Below, piece after piece: positions 19,436-31,782 of a stretch of DNA of 64,000 nt. Positions within the stretch are counted from its first letter, which is position 1. Each line of letters starts with the position of its first letter. A model generated the notes under the pieces. It did not search any database and was not told the DNA's origin. It saw nothing but the letters and a program-made list of their open reading frames with translations. The DNA comes from Brevundimonas vesicularis (GTDB lineage Bacteria; Pseudomonadota; Alphaproteobacteria; Caulobacterales; Caulobacteraceae): NCBI RefSeq assembly GCF_027105095.1, contig NZ_CP114278.1:2826501-2890500 (forward strand), written 5' to 3'. The position numbers and the translations under genes were made by a program.

Positions 19436-20362
19436 TCACCGCCCCGGCGTATAGGGCCGCTTGGCCCGCCAATCCTCGGCGAACTGGGTCAGTTCAGCGT
19501 CCGGCGCATCTGGCAGCGTCACCATCACCCGCGCCAGCAGATCGCCGCGCCTGCCTTGCGCAAACGCACCGCGGCCCTTCAGCCTCAGCACCTTGCCCGA
19601 GTTCGATCCGGCCGGCAGCGTCATCTGCACCACGCCCTCGGGCGTCGGGACCCGCACCTTGGCGCCCAGCACCGCGTCGGGCACCGACACCGGCAGGTCC
19701 ATCGCCAGGTCCGCCCCGTCGCGCTTGTAGATGGGGTGCGGTTCGATCCTCAGTTCGATCAGGGCGTCGCCGTTCTCGGCCCCGCGCCCCGGCGATCCCT
19801 GCCCACGCAGACGGATGGTCTGGCCTTCCGACGCCCCCTTGGGAATGGTCACGTCCAGGGTGCGTCCATCCGAGAACTGAATCCGCCGCGTCGCCCCGGC
19901 GATGGCGTCTTCCAGACTGATGTCCAGCGTCGCCTTCACGTCCTGACCGCGTGAGGTGAAGTCCCGCGCGCCGCGCTGACGCCCGGCCCCGCCGAACATC
20001 CCGAACAGGTCGTCCAGATCAACGCCTTCGAAGTTGGCGCGGCCGCCCGGCCCGCCGCCTTGTCCGAACGGATTGCCGCCCTGGCCGAACGGGCTGCCGC
20101 CGGCGCGACCGCCCCCGCCGAAGCCGCGATACTGTTCGTTGCCGTCGCCGTCGATCTGACCCGCGTCGTATTTGGCGCGCTTGTCCTTGTCGCCCAGGAT
20201 GTCGAAGGCCGCCGTCACCCGTTTGAACTTGTCCTCGGTGATCTTGTCGCCGGGGTTCTTGTCGGGATGCAGCTCCTTGGCGAGCTTGCGATACGCCTTC
20301 TTGACCTCGTCCGCGCTCGCGCCCTTCGAAACGCCCAGTTCCTTGTAGGGGTCGCCTGCCAC
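19436..20362 (-). CDS. DnaJ-class co-chaperone, CbpA-type (no zinc finger)
   Basis: A 308-residue class B J-protein that would stimulate DnaK. J domain at about 4-70 with HPD at 32-34; Gly/Phe-rich linker at about 79-105 (GFGGGGRAGGSPFGQGG); then two C-terminal beta-domains (KATLDISLEDAIAGATRRIQ, LPVSVPDAVLGAKVRVPTPEG). The CxxCxGxG zinc repeats of true DnaJ are absent. It starts with GTG at 20362, ten nucleotides after GGAG. It lies upstream of serC on the same strand with a 46-nt gap. Confidence 0.9.
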   Translation of the reverse strand: MAGDPYKELGVSKGASADEVKKAYRKLAKELHPDKNPGDKITEDKFKRVTAAFDILGDKDKRAKYDAGQIDGDGNEQYRGFGGGGRAGGSPFGQGGNPFGQGGGPGGRANFEGVDLDDLFGMFGGAGRQRGARDFTSRGQDVKATLDISLEDAIAGATRRIQFSDGRTLDVTIPKGASEGQTIRLRGQGSPGRGAENGDALIELRIEPHPIYKRDGADLAMDLPVSVPDAVLGAKVRVPTPEGVVQMTLPAGSNSGKVLRLKGRGAFAQGRRGDLLARVMVTLPDAPDAELTQFAEDWRAKRPYTPGR

Positions 20363-20452
20363 GTCCGTTGTCGCTCCAGCTGAAAAAGGTCGAGAGGCCG
20401 TCAGTTAAGCCATGCCCCGCCCCGCGCAAAGGGCTGGACCCGCCCTATTTCG

Positions 20453-21022
20453 TCAGAGCCGCCGGATTTCCGCCTCCACCTCTGCTTCTGAGCCCCACCC
20501 GAACCCCTCGCCATACTGGGCCACGGCGATCCGCGCCAACGCCGTCACACCGTCCGGAAAGTCCGATGCCAAGTCCGCCGCCGCATAGAACGCCGACACA
20601 CCCTCCACCTCCATTGTACGCACCACGACATCTCCGTCACGCACACGCAGCCGGAACCGCATCGGATCGACGATTGTCGGTTCTCCGTCCCAGCCGTCGC
20701 CGAACAGCCGCACGCGCGGTGTCCATCGGATCGCCAGACCCTCGGCGGACGTCTCGACCGTCAGACCAGACGGCGACCACGGCCGATCATGCACGCCCGC
20801 CCCCACGAACAGGGTCTCGCTGAACCCCGCACCGCCCGGCGCCGCGCCAGCCTGTCCCGCGCGACAGACCAGCGGCAGTCCTCGCTCGCCCCGCCCGATC
20901 TCCGCGCGCGCCAGCCGATCGTCCAGAAACACCACGACCGCCCCCGCCCCGGCGCCCGCCCGCATCTCGACCTCGGTCCCCTGCTGCCCGCGCAGCCGCC
21001 CCGCCGGCCGCCCGCCATCGCC
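20453..21022 (-). pseudogene. C-terminal fragment of the GTA host-specificity protein (gp15-like)
   Basis: The frame begins after an in-frame TAG at 21023-21025 and reads GRLRGQQGTEVEM, LDDRLARAEIGRGERGLPL, VGAGVHDRPWSPSGL, then IRWTPRVRLFGDGWD, AFYAAADLASDFPDG and a final AVAQYGEGFGWGS...IRRL. This is the layout of the C-terminal end of the large phage-tail-like protein (gp15) that closes gene-transfer-agent clusters in Rhodobacterales and Caulobacterales, normally over 1000 residues. Only the last 170-190 residues remain. An ATG at 20965 could start a 170-residue product, but without the rest of the protein it is most likely a relic. Confidence 0.75.
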
Positions 21023-21483
21023 CTACCCGCTATGGCCAGGCCGAACCCGGCGTAGAACAGCATCTCGAAACACAGGGTCCACCCCGGCCCCAGCGCCGGA
21101 AACGTCATCTCCAGTCCGCTGAACGGCCAGAACAGGAACGTGGCCGCCGCCACCTGCGGGCTCAGCGTCCCGCCCCGCGCCATCCCGACCAGGATCGGCA
21201 GCGACAGCAGCCAATAGATCGGCGCCACCCGCCGCAGCCGCCGCCACAGGAAAGCCCCGGCGGCGCCCACGCCCGTCTGCCCCTGCGTCGTCGTGGCGAT
21301 GATGAAGCCGCTGATGACGAAGAACACGTCCACGCCCACGGCGCCGAAGTTCTCCAGCGTCCCGCCAGCCAGCACCGTCTCCAACCCCAGCCGCGTCCCG
21401 GCCAAGTCCACGGCATGCGTGACGACCACCGCCGTCGCCGCCGCGAACCGCAGCGCCTGAACCCCGTGGAACCGCTCCCCCAT
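20761..21483 (-). pseudogene. Truncated acyltransferase-3 family protein fused out of frame to the gp15 relic
   Basis: Residues 1-153 look like the N-terminal half of an OatA/acyltransferase-3 membrane protein: GVQALRFAAATAVVVTHAVD, GAVGVDVFFVISGFIIA, RLRRVAPIYWLLSLPILVGM and PALGPGWTLCFEMLFYAGF, with hydrophobic helices. Family members normally have ten helices and about 350 residues. Here similarity stops at about position 21026 (AGFGLAIAG), and the frame then runs antisense-style, Arg/Gly-rich, through the gp15 fragment to 20761. The gene is therefore truncated exactly at the junction with phage-like sequence. Confidence 0.72.
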
Positions 21484-21521
21484 CCGCCACGGTTACCACC
21501 GGGCGAGCGCGCACGACAACC

Positions 21522-22649
21522 TCAGATCATCACCCGCGCCCGCACCGCCTCTGCGATCCTCGCCTGGCCCGCCGCATTGGGATGAACGGAATCGAACATC
21601 AGACCGCCGGCGAAGCTGCCGCCGAACAGGGCCGTCCCATCGATGGGCGCCGCCAACCCTCGCGTCTCCACCACCTCGAACACCGCATCGCGGATCGCGG
21701 CTTGCGCGGCATAGCTCGCCTTGCCCTGGGCCGGATCCGACGGACATCCGGTCATCAGCAGCACGTCCCCCGTCGTCAGGCACCGATCCACCAACGTCCC
21801 CAGCCCGGCCTTGTAGGTCGCCACCGCCGTCCCCGCATTCCAGTCGTTGATCGTCAGGCACACGACCGACAGATCGGGCGCCGCCGCCGGGATCGACCCA
21901 TAGGCCCGGTATGGCTGGTCCGTCGTGATCCAGTCCGCGATCCTGGCCCCGCCCCATCCGGCATTGATCACCCGCGCCCGCCGCACATCCGACCGCCACG
22001 CGACCCCGCCCGCGATGAACACCGCCCCGCCCGAGGCCCAGCGCACGCTCACCGGCCCGGCGGTCTCGGGAAAGGCCACGGTCGTGACCTCCATCGACGC
22101 CGCCTTGGTGGTGCTCACCGTCGCCCGCACTGCGCCGTCCGTCTCGACCGTCAGCACCCCCAGCGCCGTATTGGTCACGGCCCACAGGTCGAACCGATCC
22201 ACCGGCCCGTCCGGCTGAAAACTCCACACGCCGGTCGACGACGCCGCGCCCGAGAACAGCTTGCCGCCCATCCCGGTCAGGGCGTTCGCGCTCCATCCGG
22301 CCCCCAGGGTCACGCGCGGGTCATAGGCGGAATAGCCTCCGCCGGCCCCATCCGCCGCCCCGGCGCCCGCGACCGACGCTGCCGACGCCGGCAGGCCCCG
22401 CCCGCTCATCATCGTCGCCAACCGCTCGGGCCAGGCGCTAGCCCGACCGTTGGGCGTCCAGCCGCCGGGGACCGCGCCATAGCCTTGCGTCACGCTATCG
22501 CCGATGCACAGCAGCCGCGCTTCGCGCCCGCCCGCCTGCATCGTCCTGACCGCCGCCGACCAGACGGGCAGGTCGGGCGCGGCGAACCGCGCCCTCCCCA
22601 GAACCCCGCCCGGCGCCGCCGTCGCCGCTCCGATCTCGACCCCCGACAT
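21522..22649 (-). CDS. SGNH/GDSL-type hydrolase in the GTA-like cluster
   Basis: A 375-residue SGNH-fold esterase or acyl hydrolase. Block I is LLCIGDSVTQGYGA with the nucleophile Ser, an oxyanion Gly lies in NAGWGGARIADW, Asn is in LTINDWN, and the Asp/His pair is in FDSVHPN near the C-terminus. A jelly-roll-like insert separates blocks I and III. The start at 22649 forms a TGATG overlap with the preceding spike-base-like gene, so the two are coupled. By context it may act on surface glycans during particle adsorption; that is inference. No signal peptide is seen, which fits a particle component better than a secreted enzyme. Confidence 0.75.
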   Translation of the reverse strand: MSGVEIGAATAAPGGVLGRARFAAPDLPVWSAAVRTMQAGGREARLLCIGDSVTQGYGAVPGGWTPNGRASAWPERLATMMSGRGLPASAASVAGAGAADGAGGGYSAYDPRVTLGAGWSANALTGMGGKLFSGAASSTGVWSFQPDGPVDRFDLWAVTNTALGVLTVETDGAVRATVSTTKAASMEVTTVAFPETAGPVSVRWASGGAVFIAGGVAWRSDVRRARVINAGWGGARIADWITTDQPYRAYGSIPAAAPDLSVVCLTINDWNAGTAVATYKAGLGTLVDRCLTTGDVLLMTGCPSDPAQGKASYAAQAAIRDAVFEVVETRGLAAPIDGTALFGGSFAGGLMFDSVHPNAAGQARIAEAVRARVMI

Positions 22650-23284
22650 CAGTCGAAGGCCGCCACGATCTGCGTCGCGGTCGTCCCGGTCGTCAGCACC
22701 CGGCGCACCTGCACTGGCAACCACCCTACCGGATGGTTGGCGAAGGTCACGGCGTCCCCGTCCTCGGCCCCGACCGTCAGCACACGGACATTGCCCGCCC
22801 CACCGACATACAGCGCCTTGGCGTAGGTCGTCAGATCGGCCGTATCGCTGGGCGTCACCGCCACGGCGCGCCGCGCCGGCCCGCCCGCGTCGCGCCCATG
22901 GTTCAGCAATCCGTCCCGCTGCTTTTCCTCCAGAATCCGATCAAGCCTTTCGTATTCGACGCCCAGCTTTCGTCGGAGCATTTCGTCCTCGGCGGGGTCG
23001 TAGGTTCGTCCACCCATCTCGTCCTCTTCGTTGTCGCTCAGGCACAGCAGCCGCATCGCCTCGACCGCCTTGGCCGACCGCGCGATCACCCCGATCTGGC
23101 GCGCGACCTTCTCGGCGACGGCGGCGTCCTTGACGTCCGTCTCGCAGACGCTCTTCGCCGTCTCCTCGATCTTGGCCTTCATCATCAGGAACAGGGGCTC
23201 CATCCACCCGGCGCAGGACGCAGCCGTCTCGCGCGCGCCGCCGCAGCCGCCCTCTTCGTCGTCCTGATTTCCCGTCATGCCCAA
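22649..23284 (-). CDS. Phage/GTA spike-base-like protein with a terminase-small-subunit-like N-terminal half
   Basis: 211 residues with two parts. The C-terminal 70 residues (AVAVTPSDTADLTTYAKALY, then VTFANHPVGWLPVQVRRVL and TTGTTATQIVAAFD) resemble the R. capsulatus rcc01079 family of GTA head-spike base proteins. The N-terminal half is helical and acidic (VARQIGVIARSAKAVEAMRL, TYDPAEDEMLRRKL, LDRILEEKQ) and resembles, at low confidence, the short terminase-small-subunit-like proteins that open alphaproteobacterial GTA clusters. If both readings are right this is a fusion of first-gene and spike sequences. Its stop overlaps the SGNH hydrolase start. Confidence 0.6.
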   Translation of the reverse strand: MGMTGNQDDEEGGCGGARETAASCAGWMEPLFLMMKAKIEETAKSVCETDVKDAAVAEKVARQIGVIARSAKAVEAMRLLCLSDNEEDEMGGRTYDPAEDEMLRRKLGVEYERLDRILEEKQRDGLLNHGRDAGGPARRAVAVTPSDTADLTTYAKALYVGGAGNVRVLTVGAEDGDAVTFANHPVGWLPVQVRRVLTTGTTATQIVAAFD

Positions 23285-23394
23285 ACCATAGCGGACCAGC
23301 GTCCTCAGGCCGGAAGAACGCCCACATAATTCGCCAACGGTCTGTTTTCACACGCTTTCAACCAGCGTCATTGCGCTGGCTAGGGGGTGCTACC

Positions 23395-23856
23395 CTATCG
23401 CTGTCGGCCCCGCTCGACCGCCCATTCCGGCGCCTCGAAGTCCAGCGCATCCTCCGGTTCGGCAAGCGACAGCTCCGAAATCGTCTGCCCCCGCACCGAC
23501 ACGCCGGCCGTATGCACCGTCTCGCGACTGCCCGAGATCAGATGATGCCATTTCGCCAGCGGCCGCCCCTCGTGCAGCCGGCGATAGGCGCACGACTTGG
23601 GCATCCACTCCAGCGCCTCGATATTGCCGGGCGTCAGCTTGATGCAGTCCGGCACATGCGCCTTGCGGTTCGCATAGTCCGAACAGGCGCAGACCTGCGG
23701 ATCGAATAGCTTGCAGTGGACCCGGGTCGGAATGACCTCGCCCGTATCCTCGTCCTCGAACCGGATCACGCAGCACAGCCCGCACCCGTCGCACAGCCCC
23801 TCCCACTCGGAAGGCGACATCTCGGCCAAGGTCTTGGTTTCCCAGTAGGGCGCCAT
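23395..23856 (-). CDS. YcgN-type cysteine-cluster protein (UPF0260)
   Basis: 153 residues with the cysteine cluster GLCDGCGLCC at 20-29, then HCKLFDPQVCACSDYANR and DCIKLTPGNIEALEWMPKSC, the signature of the YcgN subgroup of the YkgJ/CxxCxxCC family, thought to bind metal (zinc or iron). Function is not established. Length matches E. coli YcgN. No operon partner: a repeat lies just upstream and a 110-bp gap separates it from the GTA relic. Confidence 0.85.
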   Translation of the reverse strand: MAPYWETKTLAEMSPSEWEGLCDGCGLCCVIRFEDEDTGEVIPTRVHCKLFDPQVCACSDYANRKAHVPDCIKLTPGNIEALEWMPKSCAYRRLHEGRPLAKWHHLISGSRETVHTAGVSVRGQTISELSLAEPEDALDFEAPEWAVERGRQR

Positions 23857-23859
23857 CAG

Positions 23860-23935
23860 ATCCTCCCCCGCCTGCGGGGGAGGGGGACCGCGCCTTTAGC
23901 CCTCGGGCTTGACCCGAGGGGGTGGAGGGGGCGGG
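23860..23935. repeat. Dispersed palindromic repeat (family A), single arm
   Basis: GATCCTCCCCCGCCTGCGGG, then GGAGGGGGACCGCGCC, a small extra hairpin (GCCCTCGGGCTTGACCCGAG), and GGTGGAGGGGGCG. Only the left arm of the family is present; the inverted right arm is missing. Confidence 0.8.
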
Positions 23936-23997
23936 CGCCGCACCATGCGCGACGCATCCCCTTGCCAAAAGCACAGCTTGTGATGGTGATACGCTCC

Positions 23998-24312
23998 ATG
24001 AGAGCGCCGGTCCTTACCCAAAAACGCGCCAGAAGTCTCCGCCGGTCGATGTCTTTGCCGGAAGTCCTGATCTGGCAGCGTATTCGAGGCAACGGCTTTC
24101 GTCGGCAGCACGGCCTCGGCCCCTTCATCCTGGATTTCTACCGCGCCAGAGACCGGCTCTGCATCGAAATCGACGGCCAGCAGCACGATCTCGCCCGCGA
24201 CGCCCGCCGCGATGCCTGGCTGGCCGACAAGGATGTCCGCACGATCCGCATCCCCGCCACCGCCGTCCTGAACGACCCGGACGCCGTCGCCGAATTCATC
24301 CTGTCCCTCTAG
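23998..24312 (+). CDS. DUF559 (very-short-patch-repair-like endonuclease domain) protein
   Basis: A roughly 104-residue protein with the DUF559 pattern: SLPEVLIWQRIRG, FRRQHGLGPFILDFYR, then CIEIDGQQHD and RDAWLADKDVRTIRIPATAV. The D..E.DG residues correspond to the PD-(D/E)xK-like nuclease core related to Vsr. Such small proteins are common in Caulobacterales and often sit beside repeats. The start may be the ATG at 23983 instead; neither has a clear ribosome-binding site. It is flanked by family A repeats on both sides. Confidence 0.8.
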   Translation: MRAPVLTQKRARSLRRSMSLPEVLIWQRIRGNGFRRQHGLGPFILDFYRARDRLCIEIDGQQHDLARDARRDAWLADKDVRTIRIPATAVLNDPDAVAEFILSL

Positions 24313-24456
24313 ATCCTCCCCCGTTCACGAGGGGGACCGCGCGTAGCGTGGTGGAGGGGGCAAGGACGCGCGCTGCGCCGACCGTCTGACACCCAGCCCG
24401 CTTCCGCCCCCTCCACCGCTTCGCGGTCCCCCTCCCCCGCCCGCGGGGGAGGATCG
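24313..24456. repeat. Dispersed palindromic repeat (family A) after the DUF559 gene
   Basis: GATCCTCCCCCGTTCACGAG plus GGGGACCGCGCGTAGCGTGG form the left arm; CCCCTCCACCGCTTCGCGG and TCCCCCTCCCCCGCCCGC with GGGGGAGGATCG form the inverted right arm. The element begins directly at the DUF559 stop codon and ends 2 nt before the SMR stop, filling the whole convergent gap. Confidence 0.88.
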
Positions 24457-24458
24457 TT

Positions 24459-24797
24459 TCAATGCCCGACGGTCTTGGAAAACAGGTTGATCACCACGAC
24501 TCCGCCAATGATCATCGCCAGCCCGACCATCGCCGGCATGTCCAGCCTCTGACGGAACACCACCGCCCCGATAACCGAGATCAGCACCACCCCCAACCCG
24601 CTCCAGATCGCATAGGCGATCCCCACCGGCATCTGCCGTAAGGCGATCGACAGCAGATAGAAGGCCAGGCCGTAGCAGACCCCCATTCCCGCCGTCGGCC
24701 AGACCCGCGTGAACTGCTGCGAGGCCTGCAGCATCGTCGTGCCCGCCACCTCCAGCGCGATGGCGCCGAGCAGCGCGGCCCAGGTCACGAGACTCAT
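24459..24797 (-). CDS. Small multidrug resistance (SMR) efflux protein
   Basis: 112 residues and four transmembrane helices, typical of EmrE/Sug proteins. The membrane-embedded Glu is Glu16 in GAIALEVAGTT (equivalent to EmrE Glu14), with AYAIWSGLGVVLISVIG in helix 3 and the final IIGGVVVINLFSKT. The start at 24797 overlaps the tetR stop by ATGA. It would export cationic toxicants by proton antiport as a dimer, in the inner membrane, under control of the adjacent TetR regulator. Confidence 0.92.
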   Translation of the reverse strand: MSLVTWAALLGAIALEVAGTTMLQASQQFTRVWPTAGMGVCYGLAFYLLSIALRQMPVGIAYAIWSGLGVVLISVIGAVVFRQRLDMPAMVGLAMIIGGVVVINLFSKTVGH

Positions 24798-25372
24798 GCG
24801 TCGTTCGCCGTGATCGGATGGCCGGGTGTCAGCAGCGACAGCAGCGCCTGCCTCTGTTCCGGCGACACCGCATGGGTGCCGAACAGGTCCGACATCCACA
24901 GCCCGTCGGCGATCAGCCTCAGCATCAGGGCGTCGTCCGCCCCGACCGGATCGCTGGGATCGTCCACCTTCACCTTGTCGATCCAGCCGTTCCAGCGTTG
25001 CGCCAACGCCGGATCGATGGCGCAGGCGGCCATGATGACCCGACCGATGCTGACGTCCTGCGGCGTCACCGGCTCATTGACCGTCGCCCTCAGATAGGCC
25101 CGCGCATTCCGGCCATAGGGTTCGGGATCGCGCGCGGCCTCGGCCAGGATCGTGTCCGTATGCATCCGCCCCAGATGATCGACCATCCCTTCCAACAGCG
25201 CGATCTTGCTGGGGAAATGATGCAGCAGGGCGCCCTTGCTGACGCTCGTCCGCGCCGCCACCGCATCCAGCGTAAAGCCTGACGCCCCCAACTCGGCGGC
25301 GACCTCCAGCGCCTTTTCGATAATCTCGGCGCGGGTGTCGTCAGGCGCGCGACGGCGTGTGGTGCTATCCAT
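24794..25372 (-). CDS. TetR-family regulator of the SMR pump
   Basis: 192 residues with an N-terminal TetR DNA-binding domain (RAEIIEKALEVAAELGASGF, then AVAARTSVSKGALLHHFPSK) and a helical ligand-binding C-terminal domain. It is translated first and overlaps the SMR gene by 4 nt. A promoter with an overlapping inverted repeat ends right at its ATG, so autorepression of the two-gene operon is likely and the message may be leaderless. The ligand is unknown. Confidence 0.9.
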   Translation of the reverse strand: MDSTTRRRAPDDTRAEIIEKALEVAAELGASGFTLDAVAARTSVSKGALLHHFPSKIALLEGMVDHLGRMHTDTILAEAARDPEPYGRNARAYLRATVNEPVTPQDVSIGRVIMAACAIDPALAQRWNGWIDKVKVDDPSDPVGADDALMLRLIADGLWMSDLFGTHAVSPEQRQALLSLLTPGHPITANDA

Positions 25373-25378
25373 CCACGC

Positions 25379-25406
25379 TACATACCAACCGGACGGTAAC
25401 TGTCAA
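25379..25406 (-). promoter_or_regulatory. tetR-SMR promoter with embedded operator
   Basis: On the minus strand TTGACA (25406-25401), 16-bp spacer, TATGTA (25384-25379). The spacer holds the inverted repeat ACCG-TC-CGGT, placed where a TetR dimer would block polymerase. The -10 ends 7 nt from the ATG, so transcription would start at or beside the first codon, predicting a leaderless mRNA. Confidence 0.72.
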
Positions 25407-25413
25407 CCGAGGC

Positions 25414-25580
25414 TGATCCTCCCCCGCGGGCGGGGGAGGGGGACCGCGAAGCGGTGGAGGGGGCGAACATCCCACAGACCTTTCAGGTGGAATATCTGCA
25501 TCACAACCCTTAGATCACACCCGTTTCCGCCCCCTCCACCGCGCCGTGCGCGGTACCCCTCCCCCGCCCGCGGGGGAGGA
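25414..25580. repeat. Dispersed palindromic repeat (family A) between tetR and the ABC-F gene
   Basis: GATCCTCCCCCGCGGGCGGG plus GGAGGGGGACCGCGAAGCGG on the left; CCCCTCCACCGCGCCGTGCG, GGTACCCCTCCCCCGCCC and GCGGGGGAGGA on the right, as inverted arms. The last GGGGGAGGA lies about 12 nt before the ABC-F ATG and is the only plausible ribosome-binding site for that gene. Confidence 0.88.
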
Positions 25581-25591
25581 TCGAAAGTCAC

Positions 25592-27430
<1,839 letters not shown>

Positions 27431-27471
27431 GGACCGAACGGCTGGTCACCCGGCGAGGACGGCTTGAGGGC

Positions 27472-27645
27472 CTAACCCTGACTGTCCGAATCCCCGGGCG
27501 GCGTCTTCGCCGCGCTCCGGTTCTGCATCACGCTGACGGCGATGCAGGCGACCAGGCCGAACGCAAACCACAGGCCGAACTTGCCCGTCAAAAGCCCGAT
27601 CAGGCCAAAGATCAACAGGACGCCGAAGGGGGTGAGCCGTTTCAT
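27472..27645 (-). CDS. Small membrane protein of unknown function
   Basis: 57 residues beginning MKRLTPFGVLLIFGLIGLLT, with two closely spaced hydrophobic helices (about 5-22 and 25-43) and a hydrophilic tail MQNRSAAKTPPGDSDSQG. The start at 27645 is preferred because the upstream frame has no membrane or signal features. It converges with the ABC-F gene. No family was recognised; it is plausible as a small inner-membrane protein because the hydrophobic pattern is clean and codon use is normal. Confidence 0.55.
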   Translation of the reverse strand: MKRLTPFGVLLIFGLIGLLTGKFGLWFAFGLVACIAVSVMQNRSAAKTPPGDSDSQG

Positions 27646-27737
27646 GGGGCGGACGATAACCGGCTTTGTCGTGGCTGACGAGGCTAGGCCAAAGGCCCCG
27701 ATTTGAAACCAAACCCGCCGCTGCACACTCAAGCTTC

Positions 27738-28706
27738 ATGACCCTGCGCAGCCACCTCGTCGAATTCGCCCCACCCCAGCAGGCGGCGGTGCGGCGGATC
27801 AACGCCGTCCTCGCCCGCGCGCCGCGTCTGCGCACAGACGGCTGGCGGATCGATGCGGGCCAGCGGCTGTCGCTGTGGCTGGACGCCGCCGCCGGACGGG
27901 TCACCACGCCGCGTCTCAAAAAGCGCGGCGTCACGGTCGAGATCGTCCAGACGGACGGCGATCACCCCGTTCCCTTACGCATCCTGCATCCGACGGGCAC
28001 GCCGCGCGCCGTCATTCTGGACATCCACGGCGGCGGCTGGGTGCTGGGCAGCGCCGGGCTGAACGACCGGCTGAACGCCCATCTGGCGCACCACGGCTTC
28101 TGCGTCGTCTCGGTGGATTATCGCCTGCTGTCCGAACGGCGCCAGATCTATATCGACGCCGCCATCGACGACTGTCTGGCCGCCGCCTACTGGACGGTCA
28201 CCAATGTCGATCGCCTGGGCGCCTCGACCCTGTTTCTGGCGGGCGAATCCGCCGGCGGACATTTGGCCGCCCTCACCGCCGTCGCCCTGCGCGACCAGGG
28301 GCTGATCGATCTGGTGAAGGGCTGCGTCTTCACCTACGGCGTCTTCGACCTGTCGGGCACCGAAAGCGTGCGCTCGGCCGGGCCGGAGACCCTGCTGTTC
28401 AACGGCCCGACGATGCAGGCCGATCTGGCGCGCCTGGCGCCGGATCGCGACGAGGCGGCCTTGCGCCAGCCCGACGTCTCGCCCCTGTATGCCGACCTGA
28501 CCGGCCTGCCGCCCGCCCTGTTCCTCGCCGGCGAGCAGGACCCTCTGTTCGAAGACAGTCTGTTGATGGCCACGCGCTGGGGCGAGGCTTCGGACGCCGA
28601 CCTGATCCGCGTGCCCGAGACCCCGCACGGCTTCCTGCATTTCGGCGGCCCGGCCGCGCGCGGCGCGCGCAAGGCGATCCGCACCTGGCTGAACGCCCGG
28701 CTTTAG
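27738..28706 (+). CDS. Alpha/beta hydrolase, hormone-sensitive-lipase-like esterase
   Basis: 322 residues with the bacterial HSL (family IV) layout: oxyanion motif HGGGW in LDIHGGGWVLGSAG, nucleophile elbow GESAGG, Asp in LFLAGEQDPLFEDS, and His in ETPHGFLHFGG. The N-terminal 60 residues form a cap-like helical region. The ATG at 27738 is preferred to an earlier in-frame start because it begins the conserved part. It probably hydrolyses short-chain esters in the cytoplasm. Stand-alone, followed by a dispersed repeat. Confidence 0.87.
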   Translation: MTLRSHLVEFAPPQQAAVRRINAVLARAPRLRTDGWRIDAGQRLSLWLDAAAGRVTTPRLKKRGVTVEIVQTDGDHPVPLRILHPTGTPRAVILDIHGGGWVLGSAGLNDRLNAHLAHHGFCVVSVDYRLLSERRQIYIDAAIDDCLAAAYWTVTNVDRLGASTLFLAGESAGGHLAALTAVALRDQGLIDLVKGCVFTYGVFDLSGTESVRSAGPETLLFNGPTMQADLARLAPDRDEAALRQPDVSPLYADLTGLPPALFLAGEQDPLFEDSLLMATRWGEASDADLIRVPETPHGFLHFGGPAARGARKAIRTWLNARL

Positions 28707-28724
28707 ATCAGCGAGTGGGCTTTT

Positions 28725-28852
28725 CGTCATTCCGGGCCGAGCGCAGCGAGGAACCCGGAACCCAGGGCCGCAGCCCCCAACGCCCGCCGATCCGACATCC
28801 AGAAACGCCTCCTGGCTTCCGGGTTCGTCCTTCGGACGCCCCGGAATGACGA
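28725..28852. repeat. Dispersed inverted repeat (family C)
   Basis: Outer ends CGTCATTCCGGG (about 28725-28736) and CCCCGGAATGACG (about 28839-28851) are inverted copies; inner parts GAACCCGGAACCCAGGG and CCTGGCTTCCGGGTTC also pair. The whole forms a long imperfect cruciform between two convergent genes. Similar TCATTCCGGG elements are widespread in alphaproteobacterial genomes. Confidence 0.82.
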
Positions 28853-28884
28853 TCTGGGACGCGATCAACGCTTAACGATCCGAC

Positions 28885-31782
<2,898 letters not shown>

